Counted from the first letter of the stretch, positions 1-6,848 are shown. The stretch: 10,349 nt of DNA from Phycisphaerales bacterium UBA7800 (GCA_002480565.1 DLCK01000055.1:1-10349); one strand, 5' to 3'. Notes: a model not told the origin generated them from the letters alone. Program-made: numbers and translations.

Positions 1-49
1 TTAGGGATTAGGGATTAGGGATTAGGGATTAGGGATTAGGGATTAGGGA
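1..49 (+). repeat. Heptamer tandem array, 7 copies of TTAGGGA
   Basis: Seven perfect back-to-back copies of TTAGGGA start at the first base and stop abruptly at position 49, followed by TCAGAATC. The G-rich strand has GGG runs separated by the 4-base spacer ATTA, so any four consecutive units could fold as a G-quadruplex. The same unit occurs at 1790-1822 (degenerate, minus strand) and 10327-10349. At those two sites the G-rich strand is the coding strand of a gene that ends there. By analogy a plus-strand gene probably ends just left of the window; this is inference. The array is cut by the window edge, so its true copy number is unknown. Confidence 0.95.
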
Positions 50-65
50 TCAGAATCATTTTATA

Positions 66-206
66 AAACCGCTTGCGGTTTAGCGCTGCAACGCTCGTTT
101 AAAAACCACAACGTCTCCGCGAAATACAAACACGTTGAATACTTGTATCCCTAGATCACGTGAAAGCGTCATCCATCTTCCGGGAGTGCTAAACCGCAAG
201 CGGTTT
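66..206. repeat. Inverted pair of AAACCGC palindromes flanking about 100 bases
   Basis: Positions 66-84 read AAACCGCTTGCGGTTTAGC, and 188-206 is its exact reverse complement. Each copy is itself nearly palindromic (AAACCGC, two bases, GCGGTTT) and can form a short stem. The right-hand copy begins 11 bases past the mqnD stop, so on the mqnD strand it could act as a transcription end signal, although no separate U-run follows. The pair also looks like the ends of a small MITE-like element of about 140 bases. No coding capacity and no target duplication is evident inside. The remaining bases between 85 and 187 show nothing I recognise. Confidence 0.6.
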
Positions 207-216
207 GGAATCCTGA

Positions 217-1050
217 TTAAAACAACGACACGTCTTCATCGATCAAGCCAACCTTGCGCGCTTCGGAAGATAGTTTTTCCAACGCCTGTTGACCCACTTG
301 GCCAAGGTCATACGTTGTCTGATTGACGTACAGCTTCACATGTTCCCACAACACCTCGTCGGTGAATTCCTGGGCGTATTGCTTCATGACCTTTGTCGCC
401 AACTGCGGGTGGGTCTTGGCATGATCCATTGACCGTCGCACCGCATCAACGATCCGCTTTGCCATCGCATCACCAAGAGACCGACGGATAATCAGGCCGC
501 CAAGAGGCAGCGGTTGAGCCATCTGCGTTTCCCAGAGATTGCCCAGGTCCATCGCCATGGCTAAACCTTGCTGCTGGTAGGTGAATCGTCCTTCGTGTAT
601 CACCACGCCGTAGTCGGCTTCCCCGTTTATCAATGCAGGCATGATGTCGCTGAAGACCACCTGCTGAGGTTCGGGCCCCTTGGGGACAAGTAGCTTGTAG
701 AGCAGCGTTGCCGTCGTCCATTGACCGGGACACAACACACGGTCACCAGCTTGGGGTGAACGTGTGGCAAGCTGCTCATTGGCTGCCAACATCAGCGGCC
801 CAACACCGTAACCCAATGCCGCCCCCACCGGCAAAACGCGGTACGCATCTGCCAACTTCAAGGCAGCATGAAAACTCACTTTCGCCAAGTCATATTCACC
901 TGCCAAAGCGTGATCGTTTAACGCCTGAATATCCTCAAGCACAAACGACATCGCAGGCACATCACCAATGCACTGCTCAAGCAGACCGCTGAATGTGTAC
1001 GTGTCGTTGGGGCAGGTGGAGATACCGATTTTCAAAACTTGCTCAGTCAT
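217..1050 (-). CDS. mqnD: 1,4-dihydroxy-6-naphthoate synthase (MqnD), futalosine menaquinone pathway
   Basis: This 277-residue protein belongs to the MqnA/MqnD family, which has a periplasmic-binding-protein-like fold but acts in the cytoplasm. MqnD converts cyclic dehypoxanthinyl futalosine to 1,4-dihydroxy-6-naphthoate in menaquinone synthesis. Visible hallmarks are STCPNDTYTF at residues 11-20, KVSFHAAL at about 57-64, GYGVGPLML at about 80-88, the TTATLL segment at about 112-117, and VIHEGRFTY at about 150-158. His152 in the last motif corresponds to the conserved catalytic His of the family. The IHEGRFTY motif favours MqnD over the related chorismate dehydratase MqnA. Length is normal. 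The ATG overlaps the mqnB stop as ATGA, so the two are almost certainly co-transcribed and translationally coupled. A palindrome follows the stop at once and may end the transcript. Confidence 0.94.
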   Translation of the reverse strand: MTEQVLKIGISTCPNDTYTFSGLLEQCIGDVPAMSFVLEDIQALNDHALAGEYDLAKVSFHAALKLADAYRVLPVGAALGYGVGPLMLAANEQLATRSPQAGDRVLCPGQWTTATLLYKLLVPKGPEPQQVVFSDIMPALINGEADYGVVIHEGRFTYQQQGLAMAMDLGNLWETQMAQPLPLGGLIIRRSLGDAMAKRIVDAVRRSMDHAKTHPQLATKVMKQYAQEFTDEVLWEHVKLYVNQTTYDLGQVGQQALEKLSSEARKVGLIDEDVSLF

Positions 1051-1679
1051 CCCAACACCTTGTTGAGAATCGTACGGACTGCGTATCCCATTTTTTCAAA
1101 CTCCCAATGCGCGTGATTGCGATCACCTGCGATATTGCACACACCACGCACTGACGCAAAAGGAATGTTAAGCATCGAACAGGCCAGAGCAGCGGAGTAA
1201 CCTTCCATCTCCTCGATGAGCATGTCGTTAAACCAGTCATGCCGCGAGGATGCTTCTTCCAGATCACCAGAGGCAGACATCACGCTCAGCGAGTCCACCA
1301 ACTTGATACCCGGCACATCGGGAACCCAAGTTGCAGGAATGTAATCCTCAGCATCCACAAGCTGTTTGATAACCGTCTGTGAATAGCTGCGAATCTGCCC
1401 ATCTTCGGTAAAACCAAATCCATATTGGTGAAAACCGCGACAGATCACAGCCTGCCCGACTTTCACCTGCTCTGGATCATAGGTGCCTGCTAATCCAGCA
1501 ACGATACAACGGTCAAATTGATCGAGCATCAACATGCGAGTTGTCTGAATCCCAGCAAGTAATTGCCCAAGACCGCAGTTGGCCACGACGACATTTTCCC
1601 ACGGGAACGTGTCCGGATACTCGTTGCCAAAAATCTGTTTCATGTCCATCCGTGTGGGGATGAGTAACAAGGTCTGCAT
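1047..1679 (-). CDS. mqnB: Futalosine hydrolase (MqnB)
   Basis: This nucleoside phosphorylase/MTA-SAH nucleosidase family enzyme would cleave the N-glycosidic bond of futalosine, releasing hypoxanthine and dehypoxanthine futalosine. From the chosen start it has 210 residues, close to the family norm. Motifs include ANCGLGQLLAG at about 33-43, AGLAGTY at about 61-67, EEMEGYSAALA at about 156-166 (Met-Glu-Gly contacts the ribose in this family) and RGVCNIAGDRN at about 178-188, which holds the candidate acid Asp186. An upstream in-frame ATG at 1715 would add 12 residues. The 1679 ATG is preferred because GACGGAG ends 5 bases before it and the protein then begins with the family-like strand MQTLLLIPT. 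Its stop overlaps the mqnD start. The pairing with mqnD makes futalosine hydrolase much more likely than a general nucleosidase. Confidence 0.92.
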   Translation of the reverse strand: MQTLLLIPTRMDMKQIFGNEYPDTFPWENVVVANCGLGQLLAGIQTTRMLMLDQFDRCIVAGLAGTYDPEQVKVGQAVICRGFHQYGFGFTEDGQIRSYSQTVIKQLVDAEDYIPATWVPDVPGIKLVDSLSVMSASGDLEEASSRHDWFNDMLIEEMEGYSAALACSMLNIPFASVRGVCNIAGDRNHAHWEFEKMGYAVRTILNKVLG

Positions 1680-1684
1680 GAAAA

Positions 1685-1691
1685 CTCCGTC
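1685..1691 (-). promoter_or_regulatory. Shine-Dalgarno site that decides the mqnB start
   Basis: On the minus strand GACGGAG is followed by TTTTC and the ATG at 1679. The 5-base spacing is good. The alternative upstream ATG at 1715 would place this site inside the coding sequence and has no comparable site of its own. Confidence 0.7.
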
Positions 1692-1735
1692 TATGGAAGG
1701 TATAGCGAATGACAATCAAGTGTTGCGACCGGATC

Positions 1736-1783
1736 AAGTAAGCAATACCTGCACCGCATTGACATGCGGTGCTCCAATTACTT
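1736..1783. other. Hairpin with perfect 9-base arms between the debranching enzyme gene and mqnB
   Basis: GCACCGCAT at 1751-1759 and ATGCGGTGC at 1764-1772 are exact inverted arms around the loop TGAC. A second, outer pair AAGTAA (1736-1741) and TTACTT (1778-1783) encloses them. On the minus strand this lies downstream of the debranching enzyme stop and about 70-90 bases upstream of mqnB. No U-run follows, so it is not a canonical intrinsic terminator. It could be a terminator of another kind, a transcript-stability hairpin, or an operator for mqnBD. Confidence 0.5.
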
Positions 1784-1789
1784 GTCTTG

Positions 1790-1822
1790 CCTAATCCCTA
1801 ATCACTACTCCCTAATCACTAA
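1790..1822 (-). repeat. Degenerate TTAGGGA heptamer array overlapping a stop codon
   Basis: Read on the minus strand from 1822 the units are TTAGTGA, TTAGGGA, GTAGTGA, TTAGGGA and a partial TTAGG. Two of the four full units are perfect; the others carry one or two substitutions. The TAG stop of the debranching enzyme (1821-1819) is inside the first unit and is followed directly by an in-frame TGA. This is the same repeat as at both window ends, with the G-rich strand again being the coding strand of the gene that ends there. Confidence 0.9.
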
Positions 1823-3840
1823 CCTTTATGAATCAAACTCAACACGCGAATCAACTCCGCGACACTCCAGGCCTGAGCCATGCATCCCACGGGGCGATGC
1901 GGCGACTGGGCTTCGTGGATTTCGTACAACTGGCCGATGCCCTTGTCCTTCATGAAGTTCAGTAAGGGTGACACCGCAGCCAACGCTTCGGTCTTGGACT
2001 CATCACTGAATTTACCCACACGCAACACGGCTTCGGCGTAAGGTCCCATCAGCCACGGCCAGATCGTCCCCTGGTGATAGGCTTTATCACGATGAAACTG
2101 CTCGCCGGTGTATTGGGCATGATAATGCGGGTCGGTTTCGGGGAGCGTGCGAAGACCATAACGCGTCAGCAAGTGATCGCGCACGCAACTGAGTACCTTC
2201 TTCTGACGGACCTGTGGCAACGGGGAGTAAGGCAAGGAAGCTGCGAAAATCTGGTTGGGTCTGACCGCACGATCCGCATGTTCTTCGTTACCTGCATCGG
2301 TGAGCCAGACATGATCGCGCAATGCGTCACGGTCTTCATCCCAGAATGTTTTGACATACGCACGCTTGATGCGTTGAGTGAGTTTAGTGTAATGAGCTGA
2401 GGCCTGTTTGTCGGTCGTCTTTAAACGTTCAGCGGTCTGCGCCAGACCACAGTACCAAAGCGCGTTGATCTCCACGGCCTTGCCTTGTCGGGGGGTGAAG
2501 ATCACGTCGTTGCACTTGGCATCCATCCACGTCAACTGCGTGCGTTCGTTGCCTGCATAAATCATGCCATCGCCTGCCATGCGGACATCTGAGCCGGCAC
2601 CTTTGATGTAACCTTCGATGATGCTCTTGACCGCAGCACAAAGCCATTCGTCCCAACTCTTGGTATCTTCGGTGGCATCCATATACGCATGCGCAGCCTG
2701 GATAAACCAAAGCGCCGCATCGACACTGTTGTAATGAGCTGACGATTCATCGCTGGAGTAATCATCAAAGCGATTGGGGACAAGCCCATCCTTGATCACC
2801 GAAGCAAAGGCGGCAAGCGTATCCCGAGCCGCATCATAGCGTCCGGTGCAAAGCATCAGACCCGGCAGCGCGATGAACGTATCACGTCCCCAATCCGCAA
2901 ACCACGGATAACCTGCGAGAATGGTTTTAAGCGACCGCTTACCCACGGTGCGATCCACGACAAAGTCGTCCGCTGCCATGGCGAGCATCGCGGCATCCTT
3001 ACCAACCTTGTCCTTGAGTGCTTTACGCATGGGCTTGAGATGCTTGGCACGCGTGGTTTTAACTTCAGGCATCGCACCGAGACTGACGGTCAGTTCATAG
3101 GTGTTAACCTTGCCTGGCAGCACATCCACGGTGAAGTGTCCGGGCAGGAAGTAGTCTTCCTTGCAACCCTGGCCACGTTCGGCATCCATCGGATACCCGA
3201 TACCGTACCACCATTCACACTTGGTGTTGAAGGTACTTCCTTCACATGCAAAGTGGATGTCGTTACCGTCACGGGAGACAACGGCAGTGCCAGCATGGCC
3301 TTGGACTTCAAACGCATCAACCTTGTCACAAAGTGCATGAAAGTCGCGCATGGTCATCATCGGATGCAGATTCAATTTGGCCGACTCATCGTCAGCAAGA
3401 CCTGCTACGGTGTAGCGAATGGTGGCTGCCTGAACGTTTTGATGCAGTTCCACTTCACGGATGAATTGGATGTGATTGAACATGTAGACCCAGCTGATGG
3501 TCACCCCCCGATCAAATCGCCGGAGCATGGCATGACCTTCAGGATTGGGCGCGTAGGAACCATCTTCCTGTTGGAAGTTACAGCTTGAGAAGACGACCGA
3601 TCGCGTGCCGATGGGACTGGTGAGCATCAGGTTTTCGAACATCTGGTTCACAGCCACGATGCGTCCGACGGGCGGATGGGTCGTGGGTACAAAAAGTCCG
3701 TGGTATCGGCGTCCGTTGATGCCCGGCAGCGTCCCCATGCTGTAGGCGCCCGTGCCGTTGGTTAACAGCCATTCGCGGTGCAGATGTTCAAGTTCATCCC
3801 CTGCGAGGCTGACGGTATGTGTATGCCAGTTTTTATCCAT
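1819..3840 (-). CDS. Glycogen debranching enzyme, archaeal type (amylo-alpha-1,6-glucosidase, GDE_N/GDE_C)
   Basis: This 673-residue protein should hydrolyse alpha-1,6 branch linkages of glycogen or limit dextrins in the cytoplasm. The N-terminal GDE_N-type domain opens with WLLTNGTGAYSMGT (about 24-37) and GRRYHGLFV. The C-terminal (alpha/alpha)6-type catalytic domain has PWFADWGRDTFIALPGL at about 312-328, YNSVDAALWF at about 370-379, TPRQGKAVEINALWY at about 447-461, RPNQIFAASLPYSP, YHQGTIWPWLMGPYAE at about 586-601, and PVGCMAQAWSVAELIR near the end. These are the standard blocks of the bacterial and archaeal GDE family, and length is normal. The start is supported by the family-like N terminus, but no strong ribosome site precedes it. 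The TAG stop comes from a heptamer repeat. No glycogen synthase or branching gene is adjacent, so the pathway link rests on homology alone. Confidence 0.93.
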   Translation of the reverse strand: MDKNWHTHTVSLAGDELEHLHREWLLTNGTGAYSMGTLPGINGRRYHGLFVPTTHPPVGRIVAVNQMFENLMLTSPIGTRSVVFSSCNFQQEDGSYAPNPEGHAMLRRFDRGVTISWVYMFNHIQFIREVELHQNVQAATIRYTVAGLADDESAKLNLHPMMTMRDFHALCDKVDAFEVQGHAGTAVVSRDGNDIHFACEGSTFNTKCEWWYGIGYPMDAERGQGCKEDYFLPGHFTVDVLPGKVNTYELTVSLGAMPEVKTTRAKHLKPMRKALKDKVGKDAAMLAMAADDFVVDRTVGKRSLKTILAGYPWFADWGRDTFIALPGLMLCTGRYDAARDTLAAFASVIKDGLVPNRFDDYSSDESSAHYNSVDAALWFIQAAHAYMDATEDTKSWDEWLCAAVKSIIEGYIKGAGSDVRMAGDGMIYAGNERTQLTWMDAKCNDVIFTPRQGKAVEINALWYCGLAQTAERLKTTDKQASAHYTKLTQRIKRAYVKTFWDEDRDALRDHVWLTDAGNEEHADRAVRPNQIFAASLPYSPLPQVRQKKVLSCVRDHLLTRYGLRTLPETDPHYHAQYTGEQFHRDKAYHQGTIWPWLMGPYAEAVLRVGKFSDESKTEALAAVSPLLNFMKDKGIGQLYEIHEAQSPHRPVGCMAQAWSVAELIRVLSLIHKG

Positions 3841-4009
3841 GACAACACTTTACCAAGACCGGCGAAAATGAGTAGGGGTATTGGACAATGCAAATGGAAA
3901 TATCACGGAGTTTGGGATCCGGTAACGGGTAGGCTCTTGCGAATACGATTCATTGGCAAGATCTGCCAGACCGTTTGGATTGCCTGAATCAATGGGCTGT
4001 CAGATTGGA
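3841..4009. other. Intergenic spacer between the HD-GYP-like and debranching enzyme genes
   Basis: About 170 bases separate two minus-strand genes. The only structure I see is a weak 5-base inverted repeat, TGGCA and TGCCA, at 3954-3968, with no U-run after it on either strand. No convincing promoter or small gene is seen, though a promoter for the debranching enzyme would be expected here. Confidence 0.4.
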
Positions 4010-5251
4010 TCAGGGGAATGAAGCTTCAAAGGCACTCTCTGGATTATGTCGATCCAGGGAGCCGGACACTTCTTCTTTGACACTGTAAAGGTAACCCAAC
4101 GGTTCATCACCAAAGCGGGTGAATCGCAGGCCAGGTTTACTGCTTATGGGGAAGGGTTTGCCAAGTCGTTCAACGGGGATGCGTTGATTTTTTTCATCAA
4201 ATGCAACCATGATATAGGGATCAAACGCATCTTTGTGGTTGTACTTGACGACGACCGCAAAGGTATTGTCATTGAGCATGATCTTCGAGCCGATGGGGAA
4301 TGGCTGGATCAACCCGCGGAAGACTCGCATCAACGACGGATCATAAAATCGTCGACATGGGCCAAGTGACATTTCCCAAAGCACCTTCGCAGGCGTCTTG
4401 GCTTTCTTAAAAATATGATCGGCAGTGGCGGCATCAAATGAGTCGCAAATACGGACGATACGGGTAAACACATGAAGCTTTGCTGCAGGGATACCACGTG
4501 GGTAGCCGTTGCCATCATAATTTTCATGATGCGTTCGCACGATCATCCGCGCCGTCGCTGAGATACTGTCAGGCAACATATCCGCGCCGACATTCGGATG
4601 CTCATAGAGCATTTCTTTTTCGTCTCTGGTCAGTTCGCCTTCTTTTTGGAAGATGCTGCGAATGGGGTACATCCCAAGATCCATGAACATCGCGCCCAGC
4701 CCAAGGGATTTAAGGTCCATCGCTTTATCCGGCGACAAGGTCTTGGCAGCGGTCTGACGCATGCGTTCTTTGACCACATAATCGCGCACCGCATTGCCCA
4801 GCACGAGACTCAGGTAAAACACATTGCCGGTGTGTTCAGAAAGATAGCCATCCGAATCCAGACTGCGACTAATCAACGCCGAGGAGACCGGGTTGTCACG
4901 GATGTATCCCATCACTTCATTGACCGAGTCTGCCATGGCTTTGAAGTTGATCTTGGATGCATCGGTGCGTTTGTTGAAACGACCTTGGACATGCTCCATG
5001 GATTTGACGATTTTTTTCTGAGCTTCCTTGGCCACCGTGCGTTCGTGTTTGTCATCTTCAAAGTCGACAACTTCATCAAGGACCGGATCGCCAACAGTCA
5101 GTCCGACATTGGGGAATCGCCGACGGACAGCTCGAATATCAGCAGGACTGAGGACTTTGCCAGCCGGGAGCATGACCATGCCATTGAAAATCAATGCATC
5201 GCCAAGGCGCATTCCTTCCTGCAATTCATCCGTTCTTAAGACCAAGGGCAT
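4010..5251 (-). CDS. HD-GYP-like signalling protein with degenerate HD motif
   Basis: This 413-residue soluble protein matches c-di-GMP phosphodiesterases of the HD-GYP type, but the active site is altered. The N-terminal segment (about 1-60, with LQEGMRLGDAL and MVMLPAGKVLSPADI) resembles the small domain that often precedes HD-GYP. The catalytic-like domain keeps His140, His218 (EHPNVGADML), HHENYDGNGYPRG at 241-253, and DSFDAAT at 270-276. The core HD pair is replaced by Met190-Asp191 within GAMFMDLGM, so one expected metal ligand is missing. A further domain of about 110 residues follows. A PilZ-like gene lies 126 bases upstream on the same strand, so both probably act in c-di-GMP responses such as motility or surface behaviour. 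Given the lost His, it may be a weak enzyme, or a binding or scaffold protein. Family assignment is firm; catalytic activity is doubtful. Confidence 0.85.
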   Translation of the reverse strand: MPLVLRTDELQEGMRLGDALIFNGMVMLPAGKVLSPADIRAVRRRFPNVGLTVGDPVLDEVVDFEDDKHERTVAKEAQKKIVKSMEHVQGRFNKRTDASKINFKAMADSVNEVMGYIRDNPVSSALISRSLDSDGYLSEHTGNVFYLSLVLGNAVRDYVVKERMRQTAAKTLSPDKAMDLKSLGLGAMFMDLGMYPIRSIFQKEGELTRDEKEMLYEHPNVGADMLPDSISATARMIVRTHHENYDGNGYPRGIPAAKLHVFTRIVRICDSFDAATADHIFKKAKTPAKVLWEMSLGPCRRFYDPSLMRVFRGLIQPFPIGSKIMLNDNTFAVVVKYNHKDAFDPYIMVAFDEKNQRIPVERLGKPFPISSKPGLRFTRFGDEPLGYLYSVKEEVSGSLDRHNPESAFEASFP

Positions 5252-5377
5252 ACTGATATTTCCACTATGTAGACAGAGTGTTTAGATCAGTATCGGATTG
5301 TTACTTATGGGAATTGATCCAGTCGTGCGATCAAAAATCAAAATAGGTGTTATTACAAAATATTATCGGATGCCACA
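5252..5377. other. Spacer between the PilZ-like and HD-GYP-like genes with a small inverted repeat
   Basis: TTGATC at 5314-5319 and GATCAA at 5329-5334 are exact inverted arms around nine bases, in an A/T-rich stretch. It could be an operator or a weak hairpin between two co-directional genes. No U-run follows on the coding (minus) strand. I see no clear -35/-10 pair. Confidence 0.35.
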
Positions 5378-5743
5378 TTACCATACGACATCGACACGCT
5401 GGATAAACTTGACGCCGATGCGGTATTGCAAACCGACTTCCTGATGGCAGTATCGGACTTTACCGATGACGCAGCGGTCTTTTTCCAAATGGGGCATGCA
5501 CGCGAGGACTGCAGTATTGCGGTTCATTGGAGACTTACTCAGATAGCTGAATCCCCCCACGCCCAGATCATGTGTGATCACATCATATTCTTTGTATGGG
5601 TCATTGACTTGTTCGGTGAGTTGCACACGCAGGAGTAAATTCACCCGCCAATCAAAACGACGATGCGTGCGTCGCTGATCGCGAATATCCGTAGAGTTTT
5701 CGGGTAGCCCCAACTTCTCTGCCATAACCCGTTGAACTGGCAT
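5378..5743 (-). CDS. PilZ-like domain protein, single domain
   Basis: This 121-residue protein looks like a stand-alone PilZ domain, which typically binds c-di-GMP. It has the arginine-rich entry QRRTHRRF at about 23-30 (the RxxxR part of the motif), a beta-rich middle, THDLGVGGFSYL at about 57-68 and the typical end VGLQYRIGVKF at about 103-113. The second ligand motif, normally D/N-x-S-x-x-G, reads Asp59-Leu-Gly-Val-Gly-Gly64, so its Ser is replaced by Gly. Binding may persist or may be weakened. The start is well supported: GGGGAGG lies four bases before the ATG. The gene precedes the HD-GYP-like gene on the same strand and is divergent from thiL. The PilZ call rests on motif shape, and target and partner are unknown. 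Confidence 0.8.
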   Translation of the reverse strand: MPVQRVMAEKLGLPENSTDIRDQRRTHRRFDWRVNLLLRVQLTEQVNDPYKEYDVITHDLGVGGFSYLSKSPMNRNTAVLACMPHLEKDRCVIGKVRYCHQEVGLQYRIGVKFIQRVDVVW

Positions 5744-5907
5744 AATACCTCCCCGTCAGAATTGACGACACAGACAAGATGTCTCAACTATCGGTAATAA
5801 AGAGTCTTAATGCCACTGATCGTGGCTAAATTATCTTTGGTACAATCACTTGACACTATTGTTAACCTGCACAACTGTTATCCCGGACAAAGTCTCTCTA
5901 TATTGAC
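5744..5907. promoter_or_regulatory. Divergent PilZ-like/thiL promoter region
   Basis: These 164 bases separate two divergently transcribed genes and so must hold at least two promoters. A TTGACA box lies at 5850-5855 on the plus strand, but the nearest -10-like word (TGTTAT at 5876-5881) is 20 bases away, which is too far for a standard promoter. TACAAT at 5841-5846 has no good -35. A small hairpin, GCCAC and GTGGC around TGATC, lies near 5812-5826. No exact promoter can be assigned. Confidence 0.4.
5748..5754 (-). promoter_or_regulatory. Strong Shine-Dalgarno site of the PilZ-like gene
   Basis: The minus strand reads GGGGAGG, then TATT, then ATG at 5743. This is the strongest ribosome site in the window and fixes the start of the PilZ-like gene. 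Confidence 0.75.
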
Positions 5908-6813
5908 ATGCGCGAATTTGACCTGCTTAATCACATTTACCAGTCCAATGGCAAGCTGCCTGACGCGGTGACCATTGCGCCCGGCGATGACATGGGTGCG
6001 ATTCGGATTGACGATGACACCGTCCTGGCAGCAGTCGACCAACTCATTGACCAAGTGCATGTGGACCTCAAGTCCCATTCGCTCCAACAAGTCGGCCGCA
6101 AAGCAGTCACGCGCAATCTCTCGGATATCGCGGCGATGGCTGCCAAACCGTTATGCGCCCTGGCGACCGCTGCCCTGCCACGCGACTTTGGCAAAGCACG
6201 CAGTGACGAACTCTTTGCAGCCATGCGCGATACCGCAGCCCAATACCAATGCCCGCTTATCGGCGGTGATGTCTCCATCTGGGATGGGCCATTACATTTA
6301 ACTGTCACCGTGCTGGCAACCCCCGCAGGGATCGAGCCAGTCAAACGCAGTGGCGGCAAGGTCGGCGATGTCATCTGCGTCACCGGGCAGTTAGGTAAAA
6401 GCTATCCGACAGATCATCATTTGAACTTTGAACCACGCTTGGAAATCGCCCGCGCGATAGCCGAGTATCCAGCCACTCGACCGCATTGCATGATCGACAT
6501 CTCCGACGGACTGGCACGTGATCTTGGACACCTCTGCGAGATGAGCAACACCAGTGCGGTGATTGAACAAAGCAAACTCCCCTGCCGAAATGGAGCAACC
6601 TGGCAGCAAGCCGTTGGCGATGGCGAGGATTACGAGTTACTCTTTGCCACCGATCATGCAGCCATCGGAAGCCCCGGCACATGGGACGTCCTGGGCGTCC
6701 CCATCACCGTCATCGGCCGAATGATCGCAAGTGAAGACAAGCCAAGCGTAACGATCAAGCTCGAAAACGGACAACAACTTGATCTAAGTAACCGAGGCTG
6801 GGAACATCAGTGA
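5908..6813 (+). CDS. thiL: Thiamine-monophosphate kinase (ThiL)
   Basis: ThiL phosphorylates thiamine monophosphate with ATP to make thiamine diphosphate, the active cofactor, in the cytoplasm. The 301-residue protein has all usual blocks of this PurM-like family: GDDMG at 26-30 (metal binding), VDQLIDQVHV at about 43-52, GRKAVTRNLSDIAAMAA at 63-79, LIGGDVS at 117-123, MIDISDGLARDL at 195-206 and GDGEDYELLFA at 237-247. The end, RGWEHQ, matches the common GW-x-H tail. Length is slightly short but complete. The start is the ATG two residues before the typical EFDLL opening; no good ribosome site precedes it. A 166-base spacer with a large repeat hairpin separates it from tsaE, so co-transcription with tsaE is possible but not shown. 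Confidence 0.94.
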   Translation: MREFDLLNHIYQSNGKLPDAVTIAPGDDMGAIRIDDDTVLAAVDQLIDQVHVDLKSHSLQQVGRKAVTRNLSDIAAMAAKPLCALATAALPRDFGKARSDELFAAMRDTAAQYQCPLIGGDVSIWDGPLHLTVTVLATPAGIEPVKRSGGKVGDVICVTGQLGKSYPTDHHLNFEPRLEIARAIAEYPATRPHCMIDISDGLARDLGHLCEMSNTSAVIEQSKLPCRNGATWQQAVGDGEDYELLFATDHAAIGSPGTWDVLGVPITVIGRMIASEDKPSVTIKLENGQQLDLSNRGWEHQ

Positions 6814-6848
6814 GTACAGACGTGTTTTATGAACAAACCTTCATGGCT

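Noticed and set aside
1..49. Telomere of a linear replicon or a eukaryotic contig
   Set aside because: The unit is TTAGGGA rather than TTAGGG or TTTAGGG, related arrays are internal to the window, and all genes are bacterial without introns.
135..326. Plus-strand open frame of 63 residues overlapping the end of mqnD
   Set aside because: It spans a palindromic repeat and the antisense of mqnD, with no ribosome site or family likeness.
3040..3588. Plus-strand open frame of 182 residues inside the debranching enzyme gene
   Set aside because: It lies wholly antisense to a well-supported conserved gene and shows no domain of its own.
4035..4061. Hairpin with 10-base arms (one G-T pair) near the end of the HD-GYP-like gene
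   Set aside because: It lies inside the coding sequence, has no U-run, and could be incidental to the codons; too weak to list as a terminator.
4598..5239. Plus-strand open frame of 213 residues inside the HD-GYP-like gene
   Set aside because: It is antisense to a protein with clear family motifs, is rich in His and Phe as expected of a shadow frame, and has no recognisable domain.
5841..5881. Sigma-70 promoter for thiL from TTGACA at 5850
   Set aside because: The best -10-like word is 20 bases away and matches poorly; spacing and sequence do not support a firm call.
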